The notes under the pieces are model-generated. The model had not been told where the DNA came from and searched no databases. It was given only the letters and a program-made list of their open reading frames with translations. From NCBI GenBank assembly GCA_028277485.1, contig JANQGE010000088.1, forward strand, positions 1 to 15,098: a DNA stretch of 15,098 bases, given 5' to 3'. Made by a program: the position numbers and the translations under genes. Source of the DNA: Chlorobium sp. Lineage in GTDB: Bacteria > Bacteroidota > Chlorobiia > Chlorobiales > Chlorobiaceae. Below are positions 5,895 to 13,501 of this stretch, piece by piece (position 1 is the first letter of the stretch; every line of letters starts with the position of its first letter).

Positions 5895-6367
5895 GGACAC
5901 CTCTTCGATTCCCGATACCGATTCTGACGGCGAACCCCGATTTTCTCTCTTTCGGAATTCGGGGTCGGTATCGGGTTTCGGGGTCGAAAAAGCAGTGACG
6001 AGAAACAAGTGACAAGTGACGAGGGGGAATCAGTCTCCAGTAGGCGGTAGGCAAAAGAGGGATAAGTCAAAATTCAAAATTCAAAAGTCAAAAAAGGGAA
6101 AGTTGGCAGTAGGCAAAAGAGTAGTGACAAGTGACGGCGCTTCGGCTTCGCCGGGCGCTTGGTAACGACGCGTTGGCTTCGCCGAGCTTAGTGACAAGCA
6201 TGACCAGAAAAATACCTCAAAGGCTGCCGTGCCATTACTCTTAACTCGTCACTAAGCCTGACTGTGTCAGGCGTCGTCTCTTGTCACTGGTTACTTGTTA
6301 CTTTTAAAAATCGGATTCTCATGAGTTATTCAGGTTGAATCGTTCACGACAATGTGCAGAGGTGCCC
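5895..6367. mobile_element. 473-bp non-coding element with the same MITE ends and TTAT duplication
   Basis: Ends are GGACACCTCT (5895-5904) and AGAGGTGCCC (6358-6367), inverted repeats matching 9 of 10. TTAT flanks both sides (5891-5894 and 6368-6371). No gene is present. The interior holds palindromic repeat G (5904-5988), then blocks of GTGACAAGTGAC and its complement, GTAGGCAAAAGAG twice, CAAAATTCAAAATTCAAAAG, and GGCTTCGCCG twice (6144-6153, 6175-6184). A perfect 10-bp stem GCTTAGTGAC / GTCACTAAGC joins 6186-6195 with 6248-6257. Near the right end CGTTCACGACAATG resembles the arm of the short copies. This accounts for nearly all of the 563-bp gap between rplU and the next gene. It looks like a larger, non-autonomous member of the same family, or a short one that has taken up other repeats. 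Confidence 0.7.
5904..5988. repeat. Palindromic repeat, copy G (CGATACCGATTCYGACGG family)
   Basis: CCCGATACCGA (5911-5921) pairs with TCGGTATCGGG (5965-5975), and an inner CCCCGA (5935-5940) pairs with TCGGGG (5959-5964). The left half CGATACCGATTCTGACGG plus CGAACCCCGA is shared with copy H at 11231-11307 with one mismatch. An 18-bp part recurs inside the MerR-type gene. Confidence 0.75.
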
Positions 6368-6388
6368 TTATGTGTTAATGTTGTCGTT

Positions 6389-6826
6389 TTACAACAGAAA
6401 AAAGGTTACCCCAAGCACAGCGCCGAACATTGAGAAAGAGATGGTGAAAAGGTTATACCATTTTTTGTATTCAGGTCGGGTACAGGGGTAGGTGAGAGGC
6501 TGTATGGCCTTGACAATATATCCCATGGTCAACGCGACCTGAAGAATGATAAGTCCCGACTTAACCAAAGCCCAGACGGTCCAACCATGATAAAACTGGG
6601 CCAGGATAATTCCAGTGGCAACAACTCCGATAAACGAGACATCTGCAACTTTGGTTTCCAGCTTTATGTAGCGCTGCAATAATTTGGGTTTGTCTCCGAC
6701 CTGCGCTTCCGTTCCGGTAAGACCTGGTTCGAGGGTTTTAAGAAAGAACATTGAGGCGAATACAGTACCGAACCAGGCGGCGAAACAGGTGATATGAACA
6801 AACCGGAGAAGTTCATGCGGTTCCAT
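6389..6826 (-). CDS. Four-helix membrane protein, CopD/HemJ-like topology, function unknown
   Basis: A 145-residue integral membrane protein. I start it at the ATG 6824-6826 (MEPHELLRFVHITCFAAW). A GTG 48 bp upstream is in frame but lies in a mobile element end and gives residues unrelated to a membrane protein. Four hydrophobic helices are visible at about residues 5-28, 56-78, 80-103 and 120-145. Helix 1 has LLRFVHITCFAAWFGTVFASMFFLK, with a histidine (H11) and tryptophan (W18) arrangement reminiscent of the CopD and HemJ (protoporphyrinogen oxidase-like) families, where such a histidine may bind heme. That likeness is short and I do not assign a reaction. The gene stands alone, bounded by mobile elements on both sides (473-bp element 22 bp after its stop, copy E 43 bp before its start). 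Confidence 0.75.
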   Translation of the reverse strand: MEPHELLRFVHITCFAAWFGTVFASMFFLKTLEPGLTGTEAQVGDKPKLLQRYIKLETKVADVSFIGVVATGIILAQFYHGWTVWALVKSGLIILQVALTMGYIVKAIQPLTYPCTRPEYKKWYNLFTISFSMFGAVLGVTFFLL

Positions 6827-6868
6827 TGTGGTCGGGTTATGATAATTGATTAATTTCTTTCTGCTAAA

Positions 6869-6955
6869 GGGCACCTCTATTTATTTATTCCGCGCTTCAA
6901 TTGCATCGTTGATCGGATAGGAAAGGGGCGCTCATGACAATTAATAGAGATGCCC
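6869..6955. mobile_element. MITE-like element, copy E (87 bp, TAAA target duplication)
   Basis: Left end GGGCACCTCTA (6869-6879), right end TAGAGATGCCC (6945-6955), one mismatch between them. TAAA flanks both sides (6865-6868 and 6956-6959). The left arm CCGCGCTTCAATTGCATCGTTGA is the reverse complement of the right arm of copy A. Shorter than the others because the central GCAGAAACC region is missing. It separates the divergent membrane-protein and mutS genes. Confidence 0.88.
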
Positions 6956-7089
6956 TAAAGATAGCTGACGGTGGAGCTTTTCCAAATCATGTCATTCATG
7001 CTCGTCCGGCTCTTGCTTTTTTGGGGGATCTGAGGTAGTTTCACGAGACACCTAAAGTGCCTGCAAGCACAGCAGCAGAACCGTTCGCT

Positions 7090-9726
7090 ATGGCCGTGAA
7101 ACCGGGTAAAACACGTAAAGAAAGCACGCCGATGATGCGCCAGTACCTTGAGGTAAAGGAGCGCTATCCGGAATATTTGCTGCTTTTCCGCGTGGGGGAC
7201 TTCTACGAGTCATTCTACGATGATGCCCGCAAAGTTGCAGAAGCCTTGAATATTGTGTTGACCCGCCGTTCAAACGGAGCTGCCGCCGACATCCCCATGG
7301 CAGGGTTTCCCCATCATGCATGTGAAAGCTACATCGCACGTCTTGTAAAAAAGGGGTTCAAGGTTGCCGTCTGCGACCAGGTTGAGGACCCTTCTCAGGC
7401 AAAAGGCATTGTTAAGCGTGAAATTACGGATATTGTTACACCTGGGGTTACCTACAGCGATGAGATTCTTGAAGATAAGCACAACAACTACCTCTGTGCA
7501 GTAAGTTTTCTCAAGAAAGGGCGTGAACACCGGGCCGGGGTGGCTTTTATCGATGTGACAACAGCCGAGTTCAAAATTTCGGAGATACCGCCCGATCGGA
7601 TTACCGACATGCTGCAGTCCATCCAGCCTTCAGAGATTCTGCTTTCTTCGAGGGATAAAGCTTACAGAGAGAAGATCGGCAAGATACTTCCTTCCGATGT
7701 GGTTGTAACCGTTCTGGATGATTGGATGTTCAGCGAGGAGAATGGCTCGCAGGTGCTTGCGAAACATTTCAAAACCCATTCTCTGAAAGGGTTCGGTATT
7801 GGGGTGGCCTATGCAGCCAGAGTTGCTGCCGGAGTAGTCCTGCGATACCTCGAAGAGACGCAGCAAAACCGTCTGCAGTATATCACCAAGATTGCGCAGG
7901 TTGACAGCGGAGAGCACATGTCGCTTGACCTCCAGACAAGGAGAAACCTGGAGATTATCTCTTCGATGCAGGATGGTTCGATAAACGGCAGTCTGCTTGA
8001 AGTGATCGATCGTACCCGGAACCCAATGGGGAGCAGGCTGATCAGACGCTGGTTACTGCATCCGCTCAAAAAAATTGACGAGATACATCTCAGGCTGGGT
8101 GCCGTAGAAGCTCTTCATGAGAATAAGACGGTTCGCGGCAAACTGGGGGAGATCCTTGGGGAAGTTAACGATCTCGAGAGGGTGCTTTCAAGGATTGCTA
8201 CCTTTCGGAGCCTGCCCCGTGAGGTTCGTGCGCTGGGTTCGGCTCTGGAAAAAATGCCCGGACTTCAGGATCTGTTGAAAGATTCCGGGAGTCCTAAACT
8301 AAAAGGGCTTGCACATAAGCTGATCATGCTGCCGGAAATCACGGCAACTGTTGAAAATGCGATAGATCCTGAAGCAAAAGCCACACTTCGTGACGGCGGT
8401 TATATCAGAAGCGGTTATAACCGGGAACTTGATGAATTACGGTCGGTTTCATCAAACGCAAAAAGCCATTTGATGGAGATTCAGCAGGCTGAACGTGAAA
8501 AAACCGGTATCTCCACTCTGAAGATTCTGTACAACAAAGTGTTTGGCTATTATATCGAGGTCAGTAAAGCCAACAGCAACAAGGTTCCTGATTATTATGA
8601 GAAGAAACAAACCCTGGTTAACGCAGAAAGATATACGATTCCCGCACTGAAAGAGTACGAGGAAAAGATTCTTACCGCCGAAGAAAAAGGGCAGCTGCTC
8701 GAACAGCAGCTTTTCAAAGACCTTTGCGTCCGGATAGCTTCTGAAGCCATGCATATACAGCTGAACGCGGAAGTTGTTGCTGAACTGGACTGCTTTTTTT
8801 CGTTCGCTTCCTGTGCGGAAGCATACCGTTATGTTAAACCTGATGTGAGGGAACACGGTAATGTATCAATTACCAGCGGACGTCATCCTGTCCTTGAGCG
8901 TATACTCGGTGTTGATGAGTCCTATGTGGCTAACGACTGCACGTTTGACGACAAACAGCGTATGCTGATTGTTACCGGTCCGAACATGGCCGGGAAAAGC
9001 TCGTTTTTGCGTCAGAACGGACTTATAGTGCTGCTTGCCCAGGTGGGCAGCTTCGTGCCGGCCGATGCGGCTGAAATAGGGCTGGTTGACAGGATTTTTA
9101 CGAGGGTAGGAGCGTCGGACAACCTTGCTTCGGGAGAAAGCACTTTTCTTGTTGAAATGAACGAAGCGTCGAGTATCCTCAATAATGCCTCTGAAAAAAG
9201 CCTCATCCTGCTTGACGAAATCGGCCGGGGTACCAGCACTTATGACGGGATGTCCATCGCATGGGCCATGAGCGAATATATCCATACCGTCATTCGAGCA
9301 AGGACGCTCTTTGCCACGCATTATCATGAGCTGGCGGAGTTGGAGGAGCGTTTCGAAAGCATCCGCAACTACAACGCCACTGTCGTCGAGACTGCCGATA
9401 AAGTGGTTTTTTTGAGGAAAATTGTCAGGGGAGCGTCCGATAACAGCTACGGTATAGAGGTTGCAAAGATGGCCGGTATGCCGCCCGAGGTTATCAGGAG
9501 GGCGAAAGAGATTCTTTCGGGTATGGAGAGAAGGGACGTTGAGTTCCCGGCAGGATCCCAGCCTGTCGGGAAGCAGGAACCGCAATCCCGACAGATCTAC
9601 CTTTTTGAAGAAGAAGAGAGGAGACTGAAACGTGCTATCGATGCAATCGATCTCAACAGGTTGACACCTCTCGACGCACTTGTCGAACTGAAAAAGCTCC
9701 AGGACCTTGCAGGCGGGGAGAGATAA
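7090..9726 (+). CDS. mutS: DNA mismatch repair ATPase MutS
   Basis: Recognises base mismatches and small loops and recruits MutL. The 878-residue protein has all MutS regions: mismatch-binding domain with GDFYES (F38 and E40, the Phe-x-Glu that probes the mismatch); connector; lever/clamp (about residues 270-580) with TRRNLEI and the YNKVFGYYIEVSKAN segment; ATPase domain with Walker A GPNMAGKSS (630-638), signature region and Walker B LILLDEIGRGTSTYDG (D709, E710), then ATHYHEL; and a C-terminal tail with NRLTPLDALVELKKL. I prefer the ATG at 7090, which gives MAVKPGKTRKES. An in-frame GTG at 7057 would add 11 residues; neither has a good ribosome binding site. Its stop lies 2 bp before the radical SAM gene, so the two are very likely cotranscribed. 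Confidence 0.97.
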   Translation: MAVKPGKTRKESTPMMRQYLEVKERYPEYLLLFRVGDFYESFYDDARKVAEALNIVLTRRSNGAAADIPMAGFPHHACESYIARLVKKGFKVAVCDQVEDPSQAKGIVKREITDIVTPGVTYSDEILEDKHNNYLCAVSFLKKGREHRAGVAFIDVTTAEFKISEIPPDRITDMLQSIQPSEILLSSRDKAYREKIGKILPSDVVVTVLDDWMFSEENGSQVLAKHFKTHSLKGFGIGVAYAARVAAGVVLRYLEETQQNRLQYITKIAQVDSGEHMSLDLQTRRNLEIISSMQDGSINGSLLEVIDRTRNPMGSRLIRRWLLHPLKKIDEIHLRLGAVEALHENKTVRGKLGEILGEVNDLERVLSRIATFRSLPREVRALGSALEKMPGLQDLLKDSGSPKLKGLAHKLIMLPEITATVENAIDPEAKATLRDGGYIRSGYNRELDELRSVSSNAKSHLMEIQQAEREKTGISTLKILYNKVFGYYIEVSKANSNKVPDYYEKKQTLVNAERYTIPALKEYEEKILTAEEKGQLLEQQLFKDLCVRIASEAMHIQLNAEVVAELDCFFSFASCAEAYRYVKPDVREHGNVSITSGRHPVLERILGVDESYVANDCTFDDKQRMLIVTGPNMAGKSSFLRQNGLIVLLAQVGSFVPADAAEIGLVDRIFTRVGASDNLASGESTFLVEMNEASSILNNASEKSLILLDEIGRGTSTYDGMSIAWAMSEYIHTVIRARTLFATHYHELAELEERFESIRNYNATVVETADKVVFLRKIVRGASDNSYGIEVAKMAGMPPEVIRRAKEILSGMERRDVEFPAGSQPVGKQEPQSRQIYLFEEEERRLKRAIDAIDLNRLTPLDALVELKKLQDLAGGER

Positions 9727-9728
9727 AG

Positions 9729-11192
9729 GTGCCTGTTAATTTGAAATGTTCCGTACTACTTGTTTTTGTGCCTGCCGACAGCGGTGTTGACGGTCCTTCG
9801 CTTCTTGGTGAATCAGAGCGTTCCGGGTTTTTGCGGAGCCTGAAAGACGGTGTTCTTAAAAATGTCATCAAGCGGGCGCAGTTCGCCATTCCTCCTCTGT
9901 CCCTGATGATATTGAGTTCGGTAGACGAGCCTAGTGTCGAACAGCATATCTGTGATCTTCGTTTTGAAACTCTTCCGGTTGACAGACCCTGGGATATGAT
10001 AGGGATCAGTGTCCAGACCGGAGCAGTCAAACCGACATTCGAGCTGTCCGCGCTCCTTCGGGCAAAAGGCTTCAAGGTTGTTCTGGGAGGCCCCTATGTG
10101 ACTGTTTTTCCTGAGCGCTGCCGTGCGCATGGCGATGTGCTTGTTGTCGGTGAAGCTGACCTGATATGGAAAGATGTGCTCGCGGATCTCAAGCATGGCA
10201 GCCTGCAAAGGGAATATCGTGTGAAGGAGCCGCCTGATCTGTCGCTGAGCAGCCGGGTAAAAAAAAATGCTCTGGAACTGCGGCACTACTTTACAACGAA
10301 TGTTGTGCAAACCACCCGCGGCTGCCCCTACAATTGCGACTTTTGCAGCGTTCACGTCATGAACGGTCACAAGATACGGCATCGGAATGTTTCGGACGTG
10401 GTGCGTGAGGTGGAAGATTTTCTCGAGAAAGATCAGCGGATATTCTTTTTTCTTGACGATACCGTCAATGCCGATGAAGAGTACGCTAAAAGACTTTTTC
10501 GTGAGTTGATCCCTTTCAACATTACCTGGGTTGGTCAGGCGACAACGAAACTCGGCGAGAACAAGCGTCTGCTTGACGTTTTCGCCCGATCCGGCTGCGG
10601 TGCCCTGCTGGTCGGCATCGAAAGCCTGGCCGAAGAAAGCAACAAAGCCCATCACAAATTTCATAACCCTGTTGAACGTCAAGCTGAATGCATACGCAGC
10701 ATCCGTGAAGCCGGGATATGTGTTTACGGCAGTTTCATTTACGGTCTTGACGAGGATACCGTCAAGCAGACTGCGGCGATAGAGGCGTTTCTGGATGATA
10801 CCGGGATAGATGTGCCGGGAATAAATCTGTTGCGGCCCATCCCCGGGACAGGAGTGTTCGACCGTCTGGCAGATGAGGGGAGGCTGCTGCATGACCGCAA
10901 TGATCATGACTCATTCAGGTTTTCCTGGGGGCAGGAAATGCTTTACCGCCCGAAAAAAATCCCTCTTGAGGACTTTATTCCAAGCTACACTGCTTTGACG
11001 AAAAGGGTTTTCTCGATAAGGAATGCTCTCAGGAGGACTGTTCACGCCCCGACGCTCAGAAGTGCGGTACTGATGTTCAACCTTTTTTACGTGCACATGT
11101 ACAATCTTTCGCGGAAAGATCTTACCCGCCAGATGGAGAAACTGGAGGAAACAGGTGGGGGGGGAAAGCAGGTGACAAGAGGAAGCCAGTAG
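9729..11192 (+). CDS. Radical SAM protein with N-terminal B12-binding-like domain
   Basis: A 487-residue protein of the BchE-like class. Residues about 5-165 look like a cobalamin-binding Rossmann-type domain (WDMIGISVQTGAVKPTFELSALLRAKGFKVVLGGPYVTVFPE), but the DxHxxG cobalamin motif is absent, as in several members of this class. The radical SAM domain carries CPYNCDFC at 199-206, with C199, C203 and C206 to hold the 4Fe-4S cluster, followed by FFLDDTVN and LLVGIES. Green sulfur bacteria use such enzymes in bacteriochlorophyll synthesis (BchE, BchQ, BchR), but I cannot tell this one from other paralogues, so no symbol is given. The only sensible start is the GTG at 9729, 2 bp after the mutS stop. 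The last 15 residues (GGGGKQVTRGSQ) look like readthrough into repeat-like sequence rather than conserved protein. Confidence 0.85.
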   Translation: MPVNLKCSVLLVFVPADSGVDGPSLLGESERSGFLRSLKDGVLKNVIKRAQFAIPPLSLMILSSVDEPSVEQHICDLRFETLPVDRPWDMIGISVQTGAVKPTFELSALLRAKGFKVVLGGPYVTVFPERCRAHGDVLVVGEADLIWKDVLADLKHGSLQREYRVKEPPDLSLSSRVKKNALELRHYFTTNVVQTTRGCPYNCDFCSVHVMNGHKIRHRNVSDVVREVEDFLEKDQRIFFFLDDTVNADEEYAKRLFRELIPFNITWVGQATTKLGENKRLLDVFARSGCGALLVGIESLAEESNKAHHKFHNPVERQAECIRSIREAGICVYGSFIYGLDEDTVKQTAAIEAFLDDTGIDVPGINLLRPIPGTGVFDRLADEGRLLHDRNDHDSFRFSWGQEMLYRPKKIPLEDFIPSYTALTKRVFSIRNALRRTVHAPTLRSAVLMFNLFYVHMYNLSRKDLTRQMEKLEETGGGGKQVTRGSQ

Positions 11193-11230
11193 AAACGTGC
11201 TTCGTGCTCAGGAGCAAGGAGGGCATGACT

Positions 11231-11307
11231 TTCGATACCGATTCCGACGGCGAACCCCGAAAGAAAAATAATCGGAAATCGGGGTCACTATCGGGATCGG
11301 AATCGAA
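11231..11307. repeat. Palindromic repeat, copy H (CGATACCGATTCYGACGG family)
   Basis: Outer arms 11231-11247 and 11291-11307 are complementary at 15 of 17 positions (TTCGATACCGATTCCGA with ATCGGAATCGAA at the far end), with an inner CCCCGA/TCGGGG stem (11255-11260, 11279-11284). It lies between the convergent radical SAM and ABC transporter genes. The long hairpin could help end transcription from either side, although no clear T-tract follows. Confidence 0.72.
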
Positions 11308-11419
11308 TGTATTTCTTTACGCTAACCGACGGTGCATGTAGCTTAAAAACTGTCAATTATTTTCAAGGCGAGACATATAAAAAAACAAATCGATAAATTT
11401 CAATCAAGGAAAGGCGCCT

Positions 11420-13177
11420 TCAGTTGATCGATTGGATCTCATCCTCAAGCAACTGCTGGTTGTAAAGTTCCGCATAGATGCTTTCTTTTGCCAGCAGTTC
11501 TTCATGTGATCCTGTTTCTGCTATGCGGCCGTCCTGCAAAACGATGATGCGGTCGCAGTTTTTAACCGTTGAAATCCTGTGACTGATAAGGAGCAGGGTT
11601 GTGCCCGGCAGCTTTTCAAGCAGTGCCTTGAAGATGCCGGCTTCGGTACTGGTATCTACAGCAGAAAGTGCATCATCGAGAATCAGGATTTTCGGTTTCC
11701 ATGCAAGTGCCCTTGCGATACACGTGCGCTGCTTTTGTCCCCCTGAAAGATTGATGCCTTTTTCTCCGAGCATGGTTTCAAAACCTTCCGGAAAATCCAT
11801 GATATCATGATAAAGGTTCGCGATCCGGCTTGCTTCGATAATCATTTCCGACCGTCCGGAGTTTGTCGTGATGCCGTAGTCGATATTGTTTGCTATGGTG
11901 TCTGAAAATACAAAATCCGACTGCGGGACAAACCCTATATGCTGGCGGAGCTCAGCGAGAGGGATTGTTCTTATGTCCTTGCCTTCGAGGAGGATGACTC
12001 CGCCTTGCGGGTCGTAGAAGCGGGGTATGAGGTTGACCAGCGTGGTTTTTCCTGAACCGGTTGCACCGACAATTGCTACTTTGCTGCCTGCTTCAACGGT
12101 AAACGAGATATTGGAAAGGACATGTTTTTGCTCATTGCCGGGGTAATAAAATGAAACGTTCCTGAATTCAATTTTTCCCTGGATATCCTTTTGAGGGCCG
12201 TTTGCTGCAAGATCATCGGTTATATCGGGTGCCGCATCGAAAATTTCATTCAGCCGGTTTTGTGCGGAGGAGGCTTTCTGGATGATGTTGGTAACCCATC
12301 CGATGGATATAATCGGCCAGCTGAGCATACTGACATATATGACGAACTGTGCGATGTCGCCGATGGTCATGGTTCCTTTTATGACGCTGAATCCTCCAGC
12401 CCAGATGACCGGGATGAGAGAAAGCGCAAGCAGGGCAGTCAGGATGGCAAAAAACAAGGCCTGTAATTTTCCCAGTGAGATGTTTTTATCGTAATAGTTT
12501 TCATTGAGTTTTTGAAAACGACCGGTTTCATAAGCTTCCCGGGTGTAATTTCTGATCACGCGAATGCCCGATATGTTTTCCTGCAGCAGTGCCGTGATAT
12601 CCGCATAGCTTTCCTGGATACTTTTTGTGCGTTTCTGGATCAACTTGCCGATCCTGTAGACTGAGTAACTGAAAAACGGTGCGGGGAGAAGGGCAAGCAG
12701 CGTCAGCCATGGTGATATGGTTAGCATGGCGATAACTGCAAAAAGGAGACGAAAGAAAGTGTTGATGGAATACATGATTCCCGGTCCGAGGAAGTCTCTG
12801 ACAGCATTGAGGTCGTTCGTGCCGCGTGCTATCAGTTCGCCGGTGCTGGTTTTGTTGTAAAACTTCCTGGAAAGTGTTTGCAGATGGGCGTAGTAGTCAT
12901 TTTTAAGGTCGAATTCGATAATGCGTGAGGCTACGATGATATTCTGGCGAACCAGAAAAAGGAAGATACTGCCGAGCAAGGCAAATGCTATATACAACCC
13001 TATGTTAGCCAGTACCTCGGACATTCCGAACGGTTTTCCCATAGCATCAATGGCGTTGCCGATGAAACGGGGGGCTGATACGGCAAAAAGGTTTGTGAGA
13101 ATGATACACACGAAACCGTAAAGAAGTTTGCGCTTGTATCTGTAAAGATATTTTTTCAGGCGTAATAAATTTTTCAT
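11420..13177 (-). CDS. Half-size ABC exporter, MdlA/BmrC-like with degenerate catalytic site
   Basis: A 585-residue inner-membrane exporter half: transmembrane domain at residues 1-310 with six helices (type IV exporter fold), nucleotide-binding domain at about 335-585. Visible: Walker A GATGSGKTT (371-379), Q-loop Q419, signature LSGGQKQR (477-484), Walker B ILILD (497-501), D-loop SAVD, H-loop H533. The catalytic glutamate expected right after Walker B is aspartate (D502, in LILDDALSAVD). That substitution is typical of the degenerate half of heterodimeric exporters such as BmrC/BmrD, TM287/288 and MdlA/MdlB, so I infer it needs a partner encoded elsewhere; none is in the window. The substrate cannot be read from the sequence. 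ATG at 13175-13177; a promoter candidate lies 28 bp upstream. Confidence 0.92.
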   Translation of the reverse strand: MKNLLRLKKYLYRYKRKLLYGFVCIILTNLFAVSAPRFIGNAIDAMGKPFGMSEVLANIGLYIAFALLGSIFLFLVRQNIIVASRIIEFDLKNDYYAHLQTLSRKFYNKTSTGELIARGTNDLNAVRDFLGPGIMYSINTFFRLLFAVIAMLTISPWLTLLALLPAPFFSYSVYRIGKLIQKRTKSIQESYADITALLQENISGIRVIRNYTREAYETGRFQKLNENYYDKNISLGKLQALFFAILTALLALSLIPVIWAGGFSVIKGTMTIGDIAQFVIYVSMLSWPIISIGWVTNIIQKASSAQNRLNEIFDAAPDITDDLAANGPQKDIQGKIEFRNVSFYYPGNEQKHVLSNISFTVEAGSKVAIVGATGSGKTTLVNLIPRFYDPQGGVILLEGKDIRTIPLAELRQHIGFVPQSDFVFSDTIANNIDYGITTNSGRSEMIIEASRIANLYHDIMDFPEGFETMLGEKGINLSGGQKQRTCIARALAWKPKILILDDALSAVDTSTEAGIFKALLEKLPGTTLLLISHRISTVKNCDRIIVLQDGRIAETGSHEELLAKESIYAELYNQQLLEDEIQSIN

Positions 13178-13204
13178 CGCTCATCTTTTTGATCTCACGG
13201 ATGT

Positions 13205-13232
13205 AATGTATAATAAGAAGAGATTGTTTCAA
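13205..13232 (-). promoter_or_regulatory. Promoter candidate for the ABC exporter
   Basis: On the minus strand TTGAAA (13232-13227) and TACATT (13210-13205) are 16 bp apart. The -35 box matches 5 of 6 consensus bases and the -10 box 4 of 6. Position fits a short leader of about 20 nt before the ATG at 13177. Confidence 0.45.
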
Positions 13233-13295
13233 ACAGAGCTTCCCCGCTTGCAGCAAGTGACGACGAGGGAAAATCAGCCGGCGGTTTTCGAGCGT

Positions 13296-13331
13296 CGCTC
13301 AACGATGCAATTGAAGTGCGGAATAAATAAA
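13296..13331. mobile_element. Decayed MITE end, interrupted by copy F
   Basis: CGCTCAACGATGCAATTGAA followed by GTGCGGAATAAATA is nearly identical to the right arm of copy A (CGCTCAACAATGCAATTGAA, TCGCGGAATAAATA). The expected terminal GAGGTGCCC is missing at this point because copy F begins here. Beyond copy F the flank reads TAAAGTGCAA, which may be the remnant of that terminus. Confidence 0.7.
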
Positions 13332-13473
13332 GGGCACCTCTATAAATTGTCGTGAGCGACATGAGTACAAGGCGGACGGAGCGCAGAAACCGGAGTGTAC
13401 ATAGAGTACATGAGGATTTCGAGCACCGACCAACGAAGTAATCAGGGCGCGCAACAAATTAATAGAGGTGCCT
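13332..13473. mobile_element. MITE-like element, copy F (142 bp, longest short-type copy, TAAA duplication)
   Basis: Left end GGGCACCTCTA (13332-13342), right end TAGAGGTGCCT (last base changed). TAAA lies on both sides (13328-13331 and 13474-13477). It contains both arm types and an extra central block with TGTAC-ATAGA-GTACA, a 5-bp hairpin, that the shorter copies lack; it may be closest to the full form of the short element. Together with the decayed end before it, it fills the 324-bp gap between the ABC exporter and the MerR-type gene. Confidence 0.88.
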
Positions 13474-13501
13474 TAAAGTGCAATGTTTATCCAGAACAGC
13501 C

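Noticed and set aside
6389..6826. Calling the four-helix membrane protein HemJ
   Set aside because: Only topology and one histidine-tryptophan helix resemble HemJ/CopD; the rest does not let me assign protoporphyrinogen oxidase activity.
7057..7089. GTG start 33 bp upstream for mutS
   Set aside because: No ribosome binding site at usable distance, and the added residues (PASTAAEPFA) look non-conserved; kept only as an alternative to the ATG at 7090.
8866..9585. 239-residue open frame on the minus strand, opposite the MutS ATPase domain
   Set aside because: Antisense to the most conserved part of mutS; composition is unlike a real protein and no motif is present.
9813..10907. 364-residue open frame on the minus strand, opposite the radical SAM gene
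   Set aside because: It is antisense to a gene with clear radical SAM motifs, shows no family features of its own, and is of the type expected from codon bias on the opposite strand.
9729..11192. Naming the radical SAM protein BchE, BchQ or BchR
   Set aside because: The class fits, but several paralogues exist in green sulfur bacteria and nothing visible separates them without a phylogeny.
790..13473. The repeated elements as a CRISPR array or riboswitches
   Set aside because: Copies are dispersed over 12 kb, have inverted ends and target duplications, and lack regular spacers; they adjoin unrelated genes at both 5' and 3' ends.
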